Positions 36,661 through 47,586 of a stretch of 64,000 bases of DNA are shown piece after piece. A program made the translations under genes and the position numbers. The notes beneath the pieces are model-generated. The model searched no databases. It was not told where the DNA came from and saw only the letters and a program-made list of their open reading frames with translations. Source of the DNA: Zychaea mexicana (Eukaryota; Mucoromycota; Mucoromycetes; Mucorales; Lichtheimiaceae); contig NW_026516706.1 in NCBI RefSeq assembly GCF_025766255.1, positions 248,001 to 312,000 on the forward strand, given 5' to 3'. Within the stretch, counting starts at the first letter, position 1; the number at the start of each line of letters is the position of its first letter.

Positions 36661-39600
36661 ATGAGTTATTACCAACGATCGCGCCAAGAAGGTAGATTCG
36701 AAAAAGAGAACCGTCAATATGAACTTTTAGATATCAGATCAATAGGCTGATTCAATATTAATATTAGGTGGTCATCGCTATGGAAGATCTGGTGGTGGCG
36801 GCGGTAGCTACAACGATCGTCGTTATAACAGAGGTAAGTAAATCCGTCACTTTTTTTCCCTGTCCAACAACTGTGAAATCATGGACAGAATAAGAGCTGA
36901 TCGCTGATGTTTGGTAGACGATCGCAGAGGAGGTGGCGGGTATAGACGCAACCGTGCACCCTCTCCTTCTAGAGATGACGAAGCCGAGGATATTGAAGTG
37001 CGTTTGCGTGGTTTGATCATCAAGATTGGTGATAAGGTATACATAAAATCTTTTTGTCTGAAAGAATGATTTGGATCGTTTTGCACTACAGAAACTCTGG
37101 CTTTAACCCGTGCTTTCTTGTAGTTCTCGTCTGACCTTCGTATCAATCTCAACAAAATGAAAAACATTCTGGACAATGACTATGCAAAGTATCCTGATAC
37201 TGTCAAAGACACTTTGAAAGCATGGTAAAGTATCACATCGCCTAACACTGCTATTAGACGCGCCCCTTATTGACAAACAAGAATTAACCTATACACCTTT
37301 TAGTGTCTCAGAACTACCTGCCAAGGCACCCGTGTATGGCACATTGTTTGGCTTGTTGAACTTATCTAGCCATGAATTGGTGGGCAAGCTCATGTACGAG
37401 GTCAATGATATGCTTAAACAAGCTGTGGCGGACGCGGACTGGTTCAAATTCAAGCAATTGCTTCGATTCTATGGTGAATTGGTGAACGCCAATGTGATTC
37501 TGCCAACATCATACTGTGATTTGATCAGCACTATATTGTCTGCTTTGGATGAATCGAATCAACCAAGAGTAAGTCTGTGTTTTCGAACGATTTTTGGATT
37601 TGGATTCAGAGCTTAAGATTAACTAAATGCGTTACTGATATATAACCCATTAGCGTCGACTCGATTGTATCATTTATGTCATCCTTTCCACATTGCCTTG
37701 GGTAAGAAGATAAATGTTAAAATCAAAGGGAAAACTTGATCAAGCTAATGTTGATAAAATATATACGTATAGAGCGGCAAAGAACTTAGCGAGCGAAACG
37801 GCGGACAACTGGATGAAATCTTGAACCGAATCGAATCATATATGAACCGACGTGGTGAGATTCCAAACCGGGATATTTTACGACGTTATCGAAGTGGTAG
37901 CCATGATGATAAGCAACGTGATGTAAGATTTAAGTGTGATTGGAAATGTACTCGATGGAGTCTTTGGTATGATCATGTCGCTAACTTACAGAATATATAG
38001 GAGCTGATGCATCTATGGTCCTTGGTAAAAGAGCTGCGTGATAAGGGATGGGATGTTCCTTTGCTGCCCAAGCCTTATCAATGGTTTGACAAGGAATTCA
38101 GCTCGACATTGCAGGTACATGGTTTTCTTGAAAAAAGTGGAGGCAAAAAAGAGACACTAATCATCATGACGTCTATGATAATTAGCATGATATTCCCAGT
38201 ATCGAAACGCCAAAACATACCGATTCGGTTGCATATATTAAGCCATCGCGTCCTCTCAGAGTCAACGTCGATGAAAGTGGCAAGGTACACATAAACGCAT
38301 ACATTCATGTGTATATATGGCACAGATTTATAGATGAGCCACGCTTGTAGCTGTATATGATATGCTGTATGCTGTTGTTAACAAGGTTGATGATCTTTTT
38401 ATAGTCTCTTCCCAACGTACCAGATCATGACGGCTTAGAATACTTCATTTTACAAGATATCATTATGGATACAATCCACATTTTTGAATCGAACCGTAAA
38501 GAATGTAGCAAATACCTGCTTGCTATAGGAAACAACTTTGAACCTGGAAAGTTCGGCTCAAACACTCAACAGCAGGATTCGGAGAATGATCGTATGGAAG
38601 AGGATCAAGCTGGATGGAATCTGGCCGATGTTCTCATTGAGGTAAAATCAAACGAGTATCCTCTCTCGCACTTTGTTTTTCTATGAAACATCTGCTCACG
38701 CCTGGTTTTTTAATATATATATAGAATATTTTCTCGCAAATGCTCGATGTTCCATCAGCTCCGTACCGCGAAGTCTTCTACACATGCGTTCTTGCAGAAC
38801 TTTGTCGTGCCGATAGTGCTTCGTTCCCGATGGCTTTAGGCAGAGCTGTCAAGGTCATATTTGACAACATTGAAGATATGGACACTGCATGCATCTATCG
38901 GTTCTCTCCATGGTTTGCTCACCACTTGAGCAACTTTGGTTTCCAATGGGATTGGGCTGCATGGTAATAAGAGTGTGGAAACAGGAGCTTTACTTTCTGG
39001 GTTATTGTATATGCAGCAAGACAATAATGAGGTCACTTACTCGGTTAAATTATTGTACCATAAATTTAGGCAAAGCTCGTTATCACTCGACCCCGCTCAT
39101 CCCAAGGTTTGCTTCATCCGCGAGACGCTTGAAAAGGACATCCGCCTTAGCTACTATGAACGCATTAAGAGCACTGTCCCTGAACCGTTCCATGCTCTTA
39201 TACCATCACAACCGCCAGGACCTGATTTTGAGTACGAGAACGGTGACCACCCGTTACACGACTCTGCAAAGGAAGTAATCAATGGCATGAAATCGAAAAA
39301 GTCTTCGGACGATATTCAGGCTATTCTAGAACGATTCAAAGAAGAGCAAGGCAGTCAAGGTGCTGACGGACAAGAGCAGACAAAGCTTACACACGAATTA
39401 TTCGTACAAGCCATGCTTCTTGTTGGTAGCAAAAGTTTCTCGCACGTACTGAACGTTGTTGAACGCTACCTTGAAGTCTTACGTTTCGTCAACGCCACAC
39501 CAGAAGCACGAGTACACACAGTCCATGTTGTTGCAACATTCTGGAAACATAACTCTCAAGTAAATCATAAAATGGATGGTGGAAGGAGGTATTAATCTGA

Positions 39601-40470
39601 GAGAAATCTATCCAATTCTAATCTATGTCTGTAAATATGCACATGTAGTTCCTCGGTATTCTGCTTGATAAATTACTGAACTACAGAGTGATTGATCCCA
39701 GCTCAGTGATTATTTGGGCTTTTGAAAAGCAGCAGCTCGAACACGCTGAGCGGTAAGACAAGGTCCCCTTATAGTGAGAGAAAGTGGCTAATCATGGTCA
39801 AAACGTCAACCAAATTAGGGCATTCGTTTGGGAAATCCTTCAAAATACCCTGAACAAGGTGGTTACGCGTGTGGCGCAAGTCAAGAGCAAGCTCGAAAGC
39901 TGCCAGCAAATGCATACCGAAAACGAGGCCAAGCGCGCAAATGAAACATTGACAGAAAGTAAAGTGATCATTTCCAACCTTACTTTTACCAGAACATCAT
40001 CCAGGAGATCATGCTTTAACTAAATAGTACATGTATAAACAGTGGCCCAGGCCGAAGCACAGCAGGAACTTGATACCTTGCGTCTGATGGAAAACTCTTT
40101 GTCGACAGTAACCCGGGAACAGAAAGAAGTGTTCATCGTTGCATATCAAAAGTTCGTCCAGGTGTTGCAGGAGCGATTGACATCCTCCACCTCAGGACCG
40201 GATGTTGAGCTGACATGGACCTATCGCTGGATCTTTGGATGGTACCGAGAGATCATGCGACTCGTAAGTACTTGATAAAATAGTGTAAAGGATGCCAGAA
40301 AGATTGCTAAAATCCTTATCTCCGTATATAACTAGTATCATAAGGAGTGCAGTGGTTTCTTAACGACCATGGAGACGGTTGTTTTCACCGATGACATTGA
40401 TGAGCGCATCAAGGCTGTATTTGCCGATATCAAAGGAATCCACCAAGACGAAACGTCTGTAGTCGTTTAA
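36661..40470 (+). CDS. Nuclear cap-binding protein subunit 1 (CBP80), many exons
   Basis: Large subunit of the nuclear cap-binding complex, which with CBP20 binds the m7G cap and links transcription, splicing, export and decay. The N-terminus (MSYYQRSRQEGG...) is Gly/Arg-rich with a GGGGG run. MIF4G-type helices follow: VYGTLFGLLNLSSHELVGKL, RFYGELVNANVILPTSY, CIIYVILSTLPW. Further matches to human CBP80 are RFSPWFAHHLSNFGFQWDW, VCFIRETLEKDIRLSYYERI, VGSKSFSHVLNVVERYLEVL, AFVWEILQNTLNKV and a coiled insertion followed by YRWIFGWYREIMRL. I count about 13 exons with introns of 50-110 nt. An open frame runs through the intron at about 38966-39070, so retention there would not introduce an immediate stop. 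Exact small-exon borders are less sure. Confidence 0.93.
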
Positions 40471-41782
40471 AGCTCATATCTAGGCATATATACATAAAGA
40501 AAAAGCAAATCAAACAAATGAGGAGAAAGACTCGCTCTCAACAGAACATGCTTGGATTTCAAGTTTTATTAAATAATTATTAAATGGCTTTGGTAGCAAA
40601 GCCAAAAAATGGAAGAAACGTTTTGGTGGTAACGATTGTTTTAATAGATGATTGCGCTCTGATTTTTCCACATAAAATTAAGCCGCATAGATAGGTTGGG
40701 AAACCAGTAGTGTGTTGAATTATAGCGACAAACAGCATGCTTGAAGTCACAGCGATTGTCGCCACAGTGATTGTTATCTGCATCTGATCGGCTGCTAAAC
40801 AGCAGCATAGTAAGAATCATGCTGCAGCTAATGCGAAATTGCGCCAAGTATGGAATATCGTGAAAATAGGGCTTGAATTGTGACGATGGATATGAGCTGG
40901 GATAAAGCGTCAAGTCAAGGTGATGGTCTGTTATTATCATATAAAAATATTTTTGCTGTACTCACATGTCAAAGTGTCGCTACTGTTCGTTTACTACTCA
41001 TGTGAAGTACTATAAGAGCCAAGTATATTTATGAATTATTTTTATTGTCTAAATAGCTATTTCTTCACATCTGCCATATACGTATAAGGTTGAGAACGTC
41101 ATTCACATGGATAGACAAAATGATTACCTGTCAAGTAACGCATGTCACCACAGCCCAAAATATGATTGTTTGAATCAATGGACTTCTTTTATTGAGTAGT
41201 GTTATGGCAACGAGGGTACTCATTACGTCAGCGGCTGTACAGACAGTACCTTTCTCTTCCTCTGACAACTGATAGTGATCGTGAGAAGAAGTGACGATAA
41301 ACAGTAGAGCGCTTCAATTCGGACCATATATGATTAAGTTAGCAGTAGCGCTTCGAAGTGCTTGCTGATGCGTCCGATATTACCGGAAAATCGAGGTAAT
41401 AGGACACCTCGCTCTGTAACCTCACAAAGAAGCAATTCGGGCAAGTTTGTTCTGAATGGGACTTGCTGATAAGTGGAACCATTGAGAGTAGGGACCTGGA
41501 TCATCTATTTCGTGATTATCAATGTCTTTGACTCAGTCATACTCTGTCTCCTTGATAAAATACTTAGTTAAATCCAATGGCTATTATGCGCTATGAAGAA
41601 TTGCGCGACTGCAAGCCCACTACTGGTCTAGTCATAGACATCTCTATTTTTGTCAAGTTTGAAGATAATTGCAGATAAGTTCTTATGACTGTGTCCCGAC
41701 AATGTAGGTTACATAACTTATCCATTTGATGGTGAAAGTGATGTCTTTTAGATTTTTTTTTATTACAAATATATATGATCCT
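40471..41782. other. Intergenic between CBP80 and prefoldin genes
   Basis: Short hydrophobic frames exist on the minus strand at 40580-40783 (MQITITVATIAVTSSMLFVA start), but I cannot support a gene. No other feature seen. Confidence 0.45.
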
Positions 41783-42381
41783 TTAGTCTTTTTCGAGATT
41801 GATGGAGTTGCCGAATTTCGCATAGAGCACCTTTTTGAGTTCTGACATTTTGTTTTGCACCGAATCCATATCACTTTCAACCGATTCCATTTGGAGCTTG
41901 AGCTTTTCTGTATCCTTTTCCACGCGCTCCAAAGCTTCAGACACGGGAATATGTACAAACGCGTCGCCTACTTTGTGTCGAATCGGCTCGTCTTCGTCTG
42001 CCAGCTCTAATTCCATAGACACGTCGTCCAGATACTCCTTTTCTTGCTAATTTTTTTTCCAGGAAAAAAATAAAATAGACATAAATGTTGAGAACGCGCG
42101 TTGACTCGGCTTGGTTCTCACGGGTAGCCCACACGAAGAAGAAAAAGCCAAGATGCTGAGATTTACCTTTAGCTTTTCGTATTGCTCTTCGAGATCGTCA
42201 ATCTTTGCGTTTAATTTGCTGAATGCGTTAATGTTCTGTTGATCGGTCCAAGATACCTCGACTTCGGCTTCGTTTTCGGACTGCTGATTAAGCTTTGATG
42301 ACATCTATTAGAATGATGACGTTTTGATTTGGCTCTATAGGGTACAATAAGTCGATACGTTACCATACGCAAGCTTGACAT
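41783..42381 (-). CDS. Prefoldin subunit 4 (3 exons, 139 aa)
   Basis: Beta-class subunit of the hexameric prefoldin co-chaperone that delivers nascent actin and tubulin to the CCT chaperonin. Exons on minus: 42381-42364 (18 nt), 42304-42167, 42046-41783 (140 codons). Blocks: VSWTDQQNINAFSKLNAKID (first coiled-coil helix), QEKEYLDDVSMELELADE, VGDAFVHIPVSEALERVEKD (the beta-hairpin region typical of PFDN4) and the second helix ending FGNSINLEKD. An alternative start at 42304 (MSSKLNQQ) gives 133 aa without the 18-nt exon. I prefer the longer form because the tiny exon ends at a good GTAACG donor and is followed by a clean TAATAG acceptor. Confidence 0.9.
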
Positions 42382-43950
42382 AGTGTTTTTTTAAGGGGGG
42401 AATATAATAGGCACAATCTGTCAGAGCATCCCGCGTTTTCAGCTCTATTATAAAATAGGCCGGCGGAGTACTACTGTTTTTTTAAAGTGCACTTGGGTTT
42501 CAAAGGGGAGCAATGCATTAAATGCTTATTCCTTTGAATCCACAAGCGATAGTACTTTTCTAAATTTATCTGTGAAAAAATTGTATATTATGGTCATAAT
42601 TTGGTACTTGAGAGTACTGGTCTCAGGGATGCGAGAAAATAATTATTCCAGCCTTGGTTCGCCACATAGATACCTGAACATGATCAGTATACACTAATTC
42701 ACTATTCTCTCGACATTATGTTTTATTAGAGCAGTATGCACTAAATTCGCTCAGCATTTAGTATGTATGCGACAGCTGTAGCGATAACAAAGTGATTTGA
42801 TCCTTTGCATAGACACAGACATGCAGATCCTTCTTTATTCATGCACAACGCCCGAAAAACTCTCGTCTCATCTCTATTTTATGATAGATTGGTTGTTTGG
42901 TATACAAGTTCATGATGGCGACCATATAGAACCAACACATTGTATACATGTTTCACTCCAGCCCCAATATGATAGCAACATTAACATAGCAGAACTCCAG
43001 ACGATATCATTTACCAGCAGCAGCTGCAAAAAACCGCGAGTAGATTGGAAATTGACGGTCGGCTGATGAAGAAGAATAGCTAAACCTATGGCAACAGTCA
43101 ACATTTGTGGAAGAGGTGCTCATGTACAGATGTGCGTCGCTTGGCTAACTTTTATCACCACATTACCTCTTACAGTAACAGGCTCATTTAATTACACATC
43201 ATGATCAACATTGTCATCCCATAGATAGAAACGTGTATGCTGTATTAAGGCTATTTCACGCTCTCACAAACGGTTCAGCAGCAGATATATATATACGGTA
43301 AGAACCTCACTTATTCGCTATTATTACAACTACCCATGACGAATCACCATCACAAAGTAGTACACCGGAAATTATTCGTCGTGCTACTGTATATTAAGAA
43401 ACGTTGCTTTTAAAAGAGTCACAAAAAGAACAGAAGGTATAAAAGAAAATGTGGCGATAATGCGATATAAATGTTGTTGTTTACAGATCAGCATGATGAT
43501 ATGTCATCTTTTGCGTGCATAAGCAAAAACAGCGACATATACGATGCTAGCTTAAAAAGTATACGATAAAATCATACGTCCATCAATTTTGAAAGTTTGT
43601 CAGCTTTTTTTTAATAGATATGGTAGTATCGCTTATATACCCTCTCTACAAAACTTACGTAGCGCAGTATAGTGTGCAACGATTGTAACATTCACAGTGC
43701 TAGAGGGACCAACAATGTGATTGCGCGGTAAATGCCACAGCTTAGTAGAAACGAACAGCAGAAAGAGAGTGCGTTGCCCTGAAACTGCATATTTGGAAAC
43801 CGAGAGAAACTAGGGGCAAGAAGTGTTTTATGTATAACACTGCATGCTTACATAAAAATTTTCTTGTGATACATGGTTTCATGAAGGAGCACAGAGCATC
43901 TCTTTTATATATCCTTGCGCCTTTTTTCTCACTCTCCCACATTTCCTAAA
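42382..43950. other. Intergenic, divergent promoters of prefoldin 4 and RIB7
   Basis: No gene that I can support. The RIB7-proximal 40 nt are pyrimidine-rich (CTTTTTTCTCACTCTCCC). Confidence 0.5.
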
Positions 43951-45055
43951 ATGGATGCACGCTATGCTGATGCCAAAGGGTTTCTCGATGGGATATACGC
44001 AGCAAATTGTCAATCATCCTCGGAAGCGCGTCCCTTTGTTACATTGACCTATGCACAGAGCCTGGATGGGATGATTTCCAAACAAGGAGAACAGCTGCTT
44101 TTGAGTGGTCCAGAAAGTATGGCCATGACGCATAGGTACAAACAATCATTGAGTCTTATCAAAAGAGTCTAGACAAACTCAAATACCGAATACAACGCAT
44201 AGATTACGATTGCTTCATGACGGCATTTTGGTGGGCATAGGAACAGCGCGTGTTGATAATCCACAACTTAATGGTAAAAAAATAACTAAAGGCAGATCTC
44301 CCGACAACCAAATATGACCTAATGATTTAATGACGCGTCCATTATTAATCAATTTAAAATGTAAAAAAAAGCTCGACATGTTCCCGCGTCTGATCTTGAA
44401 TCGTACAGACAGCCGCAGCCTATTGTTCTCGATAACCGCCTTGAACTGCCGTTGGATTGCAAACTGATCAAGAATTTCAAAAGCGGCTCAGGCCGAAGAC
44501 CGTGGATCGTTACCACAGCATCGAATTCTAATCCCGCTGCTGTAAGAACACTCTCCATGTCACTGGTATATGATCTGTTCGCTATCGTCCTTAAAGTTTT
44601 CTATATATCTTTACTTGCATCTATATAGAAAGCATTGACGGAAGCAGGTGTACACATTATTCATATTACAGGTACAAGAAAGCAAACAAAGGCATGACAG
44701 GGAAGGAGGGACGGGGACAATTGGGTAGGGAGGCGTGGGGAGGAAGCAGGAAAAGCTGACAAAGCAAGCACATTCAGGAAAAGACGAGAACACTGGTCGG
44801 GCAAACTTGGAGACGGTATTTGAGGTTTTGAAAAAGCAAGGAATCACGCGACTTATGGTGGAAGGCGGGGCCAAGATCATTCAGTCATGCCTTGACAGCA
44901 GTTGTGTGGATCAGCTGATTGTTACCGTGGCTCCGACATTTGTGGGGGATGGAGGGGTCAAGGCGGGCACCCACGCTCGTCAATTGGTCAATGTAGGTTA
45001 TCGTCAATTTGGTCAGGACATGGTTCTTTCTGCGCAAATACGTTGCCTTACGTAA
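43951..45055 (+). CDS. RIB7: Riboflavin-biosynthesis pyrimidine reductase RIB7 (5 exons, 248 aa)
   Basis: Reduces 2,5-diamino-6-ribosylamino-4(3H)-pyrimidinone 5'-phosphate with NADPH, the second step of fungal riboflavin synthesis. Exons: 43951-44135, 44203-44273, 44372-44541, 44629-44671, 44778-45055 (249 codons). Blocks: RPFVTLTYAQSLDGMIS, LRLLHDGILVGIGTARVDNP, QPIVLDNRLELP, GITRLMVEGGAKIIQS (nucleotide-binding MVEGG) and VDQLIVTVAPTFVGDG. Length is close to yeast Rib7 (244 aa), with no deaminase domain attached. It ends 157 nt before the stop codon of the converging transcription-factor gene. Confidence 0.95.
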
Positions 45056-45212
45056 AAGATGCCTCAACAAGCTGTTTTTCAGCGTCAGCATCCCTTTGTT
45101 ACGTTTGTTACAAACACGCACCTCCTCATATTATAAAAGGTGTAATAATACATCATATACATTAATTATATATTTACAAGAACAGAATACGTGTAGTTGT
45201 TTGTTGAGCGAT

Positions 45213-47056
45213 TCATTTCATGTCTCGCATCATCATTGCTTCATAATCGGTTGTGGTGGCAGGGGTGGTAGGTACGAGTAAGCTTCCCATATCAGATTGT
45301 CCGACGTGCCATGACGACTCTGACGATGGTGGTATGGCATGGTGGTGGTTATTGTTATCAAGTATATTCGTAGGAGTAGTTGTTGTGGTGGTAGTAGTGG
45401 CGGTAGTAATGGGTATTTTGGTATGATCGATTGATGATGGTTTTGTTTGTTGTTGTATTTGTGGGGCATAGACAAAGTCGTGTGGGTGCATCCATACTAG
45501 CTGATGTGTTTCATCATCTGAACCCCATCGTTCGGTTATAGCCGTGCTAGTTGTAGTCGCTGTCGTCGTACTGTTGTTGGATGATGATAAATTAGCATCG
45601 TAGAGCCTAAAGGCGTCGGTATTGTCCATAGATGGTGATGAAGTTGTTGGGGTCCATTGAAAAGCTTGCTGTGGATCCGCAAGCGCTACTGTATTTAGAT
45701 CGTCGTGGGGTAGCAATTGTTCTTGCTGATGCTTCGGTGTTATAGGACGAACAGTAGCCGTTGCGTCATTGGGCTATAGAGGTGAAAGTGAATAGCGATA
45801 GTTAAGTATATGCTTCTTTGCTGCTAATCATTCTAAACTATCTTACCAGTGCTACTGCGTTGTTGTTACTTGATTGTGGTTTGATCGTCAATAAGCATAC
45901 GATATACAGCCGATCCAAAGTAATAGGCATAAAGAGATCAGCACCTAATCCACCACCTAGATAGAACCGAGCTTGAAGTGGGTCAAAGAATGTGCCGTTT
46001 GGTTGTTTAAAGTGAAGCGTTTCTTTGAACGTCTGGGAACCGTTGGCGATACTCAGCAGTTGAGAAGGTGGTATAGAAACAAACTGTTCCGAGGTGGTGG
46101 TGATCTGTGACGCAGGTCTGTTTGAATCCAGCAAACATCGATGTATATTTTCTAGGCCATCTGTCGATACGAGAAAGTCGTAAAGTGAACGATGAGCCAA
46201 TTGCTGCGGGTAGAGACCTAAGAACTCGAGTGCTTCATCAGATGCACGTGCGCATCGCATATCCATCGATAGGAATATCTAGATTTTGCGGAAAACGATA
46301 AAGGCGTAATGACCATAAGTTCTCACTTCGAAACAAGAGATAGAAAGGTAGTGTGATCTGGAGGGAAAAAGAACTCGCTTTTACCGTCATCATGGAGTTC
46401 ACTGATTCCTTTGGCTCTTGGTATCCTGGTGGTTGCGTCATGGTGAAGGAAGAATTCGCTATGCCCGGTGCAATCGCAGGTGCAACTGTCATTGCCATGG
46501 TAGCAGCAGCAGTGGCAACAGCAGTACCATGGTTGCTTGCAGAAGCGCTGCTGCTGTTGCTGTGATTGATCGGTCGATGCTTTTCGCTTTTGTCGTGTTT
46601 CCACGTTGAAGTTGATGTTCGTTTGTCTCGAAGCTTTGGTCGACCGCGCTTTTTGTGTTGAATATCGTAGCAGGAGTCGGTCTTGCCCATTGAAACACAA
46701 CGCTTGCACGGTCTCGATACTATATGCCAGTGGCAGCGACATTTTGATTTAGCATGATATATTCAGGGGTATGGTAGGGACTGATAAAAGTTGGAAAAAA
46801 ACTTACAGTCGCAAGCCAAGTGAGCTTTTTTGCAGTTCACCTACACGCACAAGAGGACTTCAGTAAACAAGGGCCCGAGCACCTTTTAATTGTTTCATGA
46901 TAGATGTAAGCTTAAAACACTTACGCATGCAGTAGGAACGTGTGATTTGCTTGAGCGTTTCTTTGTTATACTGGCAGTAGACGATGATGTGCTTGACGGC
47001 GAAGTGGGTGATGGTAGGGAATAGCCCCGCTGCTGCTGCTGTGACAATGATTCCAT
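45213..47056 (-). CDS. Zn2Cys6-PAS transcription factor, ERT1/AcuK-like (5 exons, 497 aa)
   Basis: Probable regulator of gluconeogenesis/non-fermentable carbon genes (family knowledge of ERT1/AcuK/AcuM). Exons on minus: 47056-46925, 46840-46807, 46719-46385, 46278-45847, 45773-45213 (498 codons). The zinc cluster is assembled over three exons: AC-VNCKKAHLACD-LSRPCKRCVSMGKTDSCYD, giving the six-Cys pattern, followed at once by the family hallmark HKKRGRPKLRD. A PAS-like domain follows: FLSMDMRCARASDEALEFLG, HRSLYDFLV, LHFKQPNGTFFDPL. The C-terminal third is a Thr/Asn/Gln/His-rich, probably disordered activation region. The start is the first Met with Ser/Thr/Pro-rich sequence before the zinc cluster; a frame open to 47170 cannot be excluded. 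Confidence 0.88.
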
Positions 47057-47586
47057 GCTATAGGCCTGTGTGTAGGAAGAAGATGTGGGGTAATAAAGCG
47101 GAAGAAGAAAAAAAAGAAAAAGAGGAAATGGAACGTCGTTGACACGGTTCAACTCTTTTTGTCTCTCCACATTTTCTTTCTTCTTCTCTTATTCACGCTT
47201 GGAGCCGTTTGTTTCCGCCACGTCCCACATCAGGAGAGACGGCTTGTGCCGTCCATCCCCCCACTCCCCCAAGGTCGCGTTAGGAAAAAATATAATTGGC
47301 CCGGGCATTATTGGCTGAAAATCTCCTAAAGCTTTAACCGTACCGATTCAGTAATATTGCCCGGTTTTCCACGCCTGCAGACTGTTACATAATCCGTCCC
47401 TCGTGAGATCATTCAAACAGTGTTCTTTAAGTAAGCTTCCCTTAAAAACAAAAATCCAATAATTTGGAGATAAAATACATAATAACACTATTATTGCGGG
47501 GAAAATGGGGTGGAGCTTCTTCTTATCTATAAATAAACGGTGATGGAGCGGGGGTTTTTTGGATAGAGGGACTGATAGCATGCAAA
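47057..47586. other. Intergenic between Arf-GEF and transcription-factor genes
   Basis: Promoter/leader of the ERT1-like gene and 3' flank of the upstream minus-strand Sec7 gene. No gene seen. Confidence 0.5.

Noticed and set aside
38936..39595. 219-codon frame as a separate gene start inside CBP80
   Set aside because: It is a CBP80 exon plus the preceding intron read through; the homology to CBP80 is continuous across the splice.
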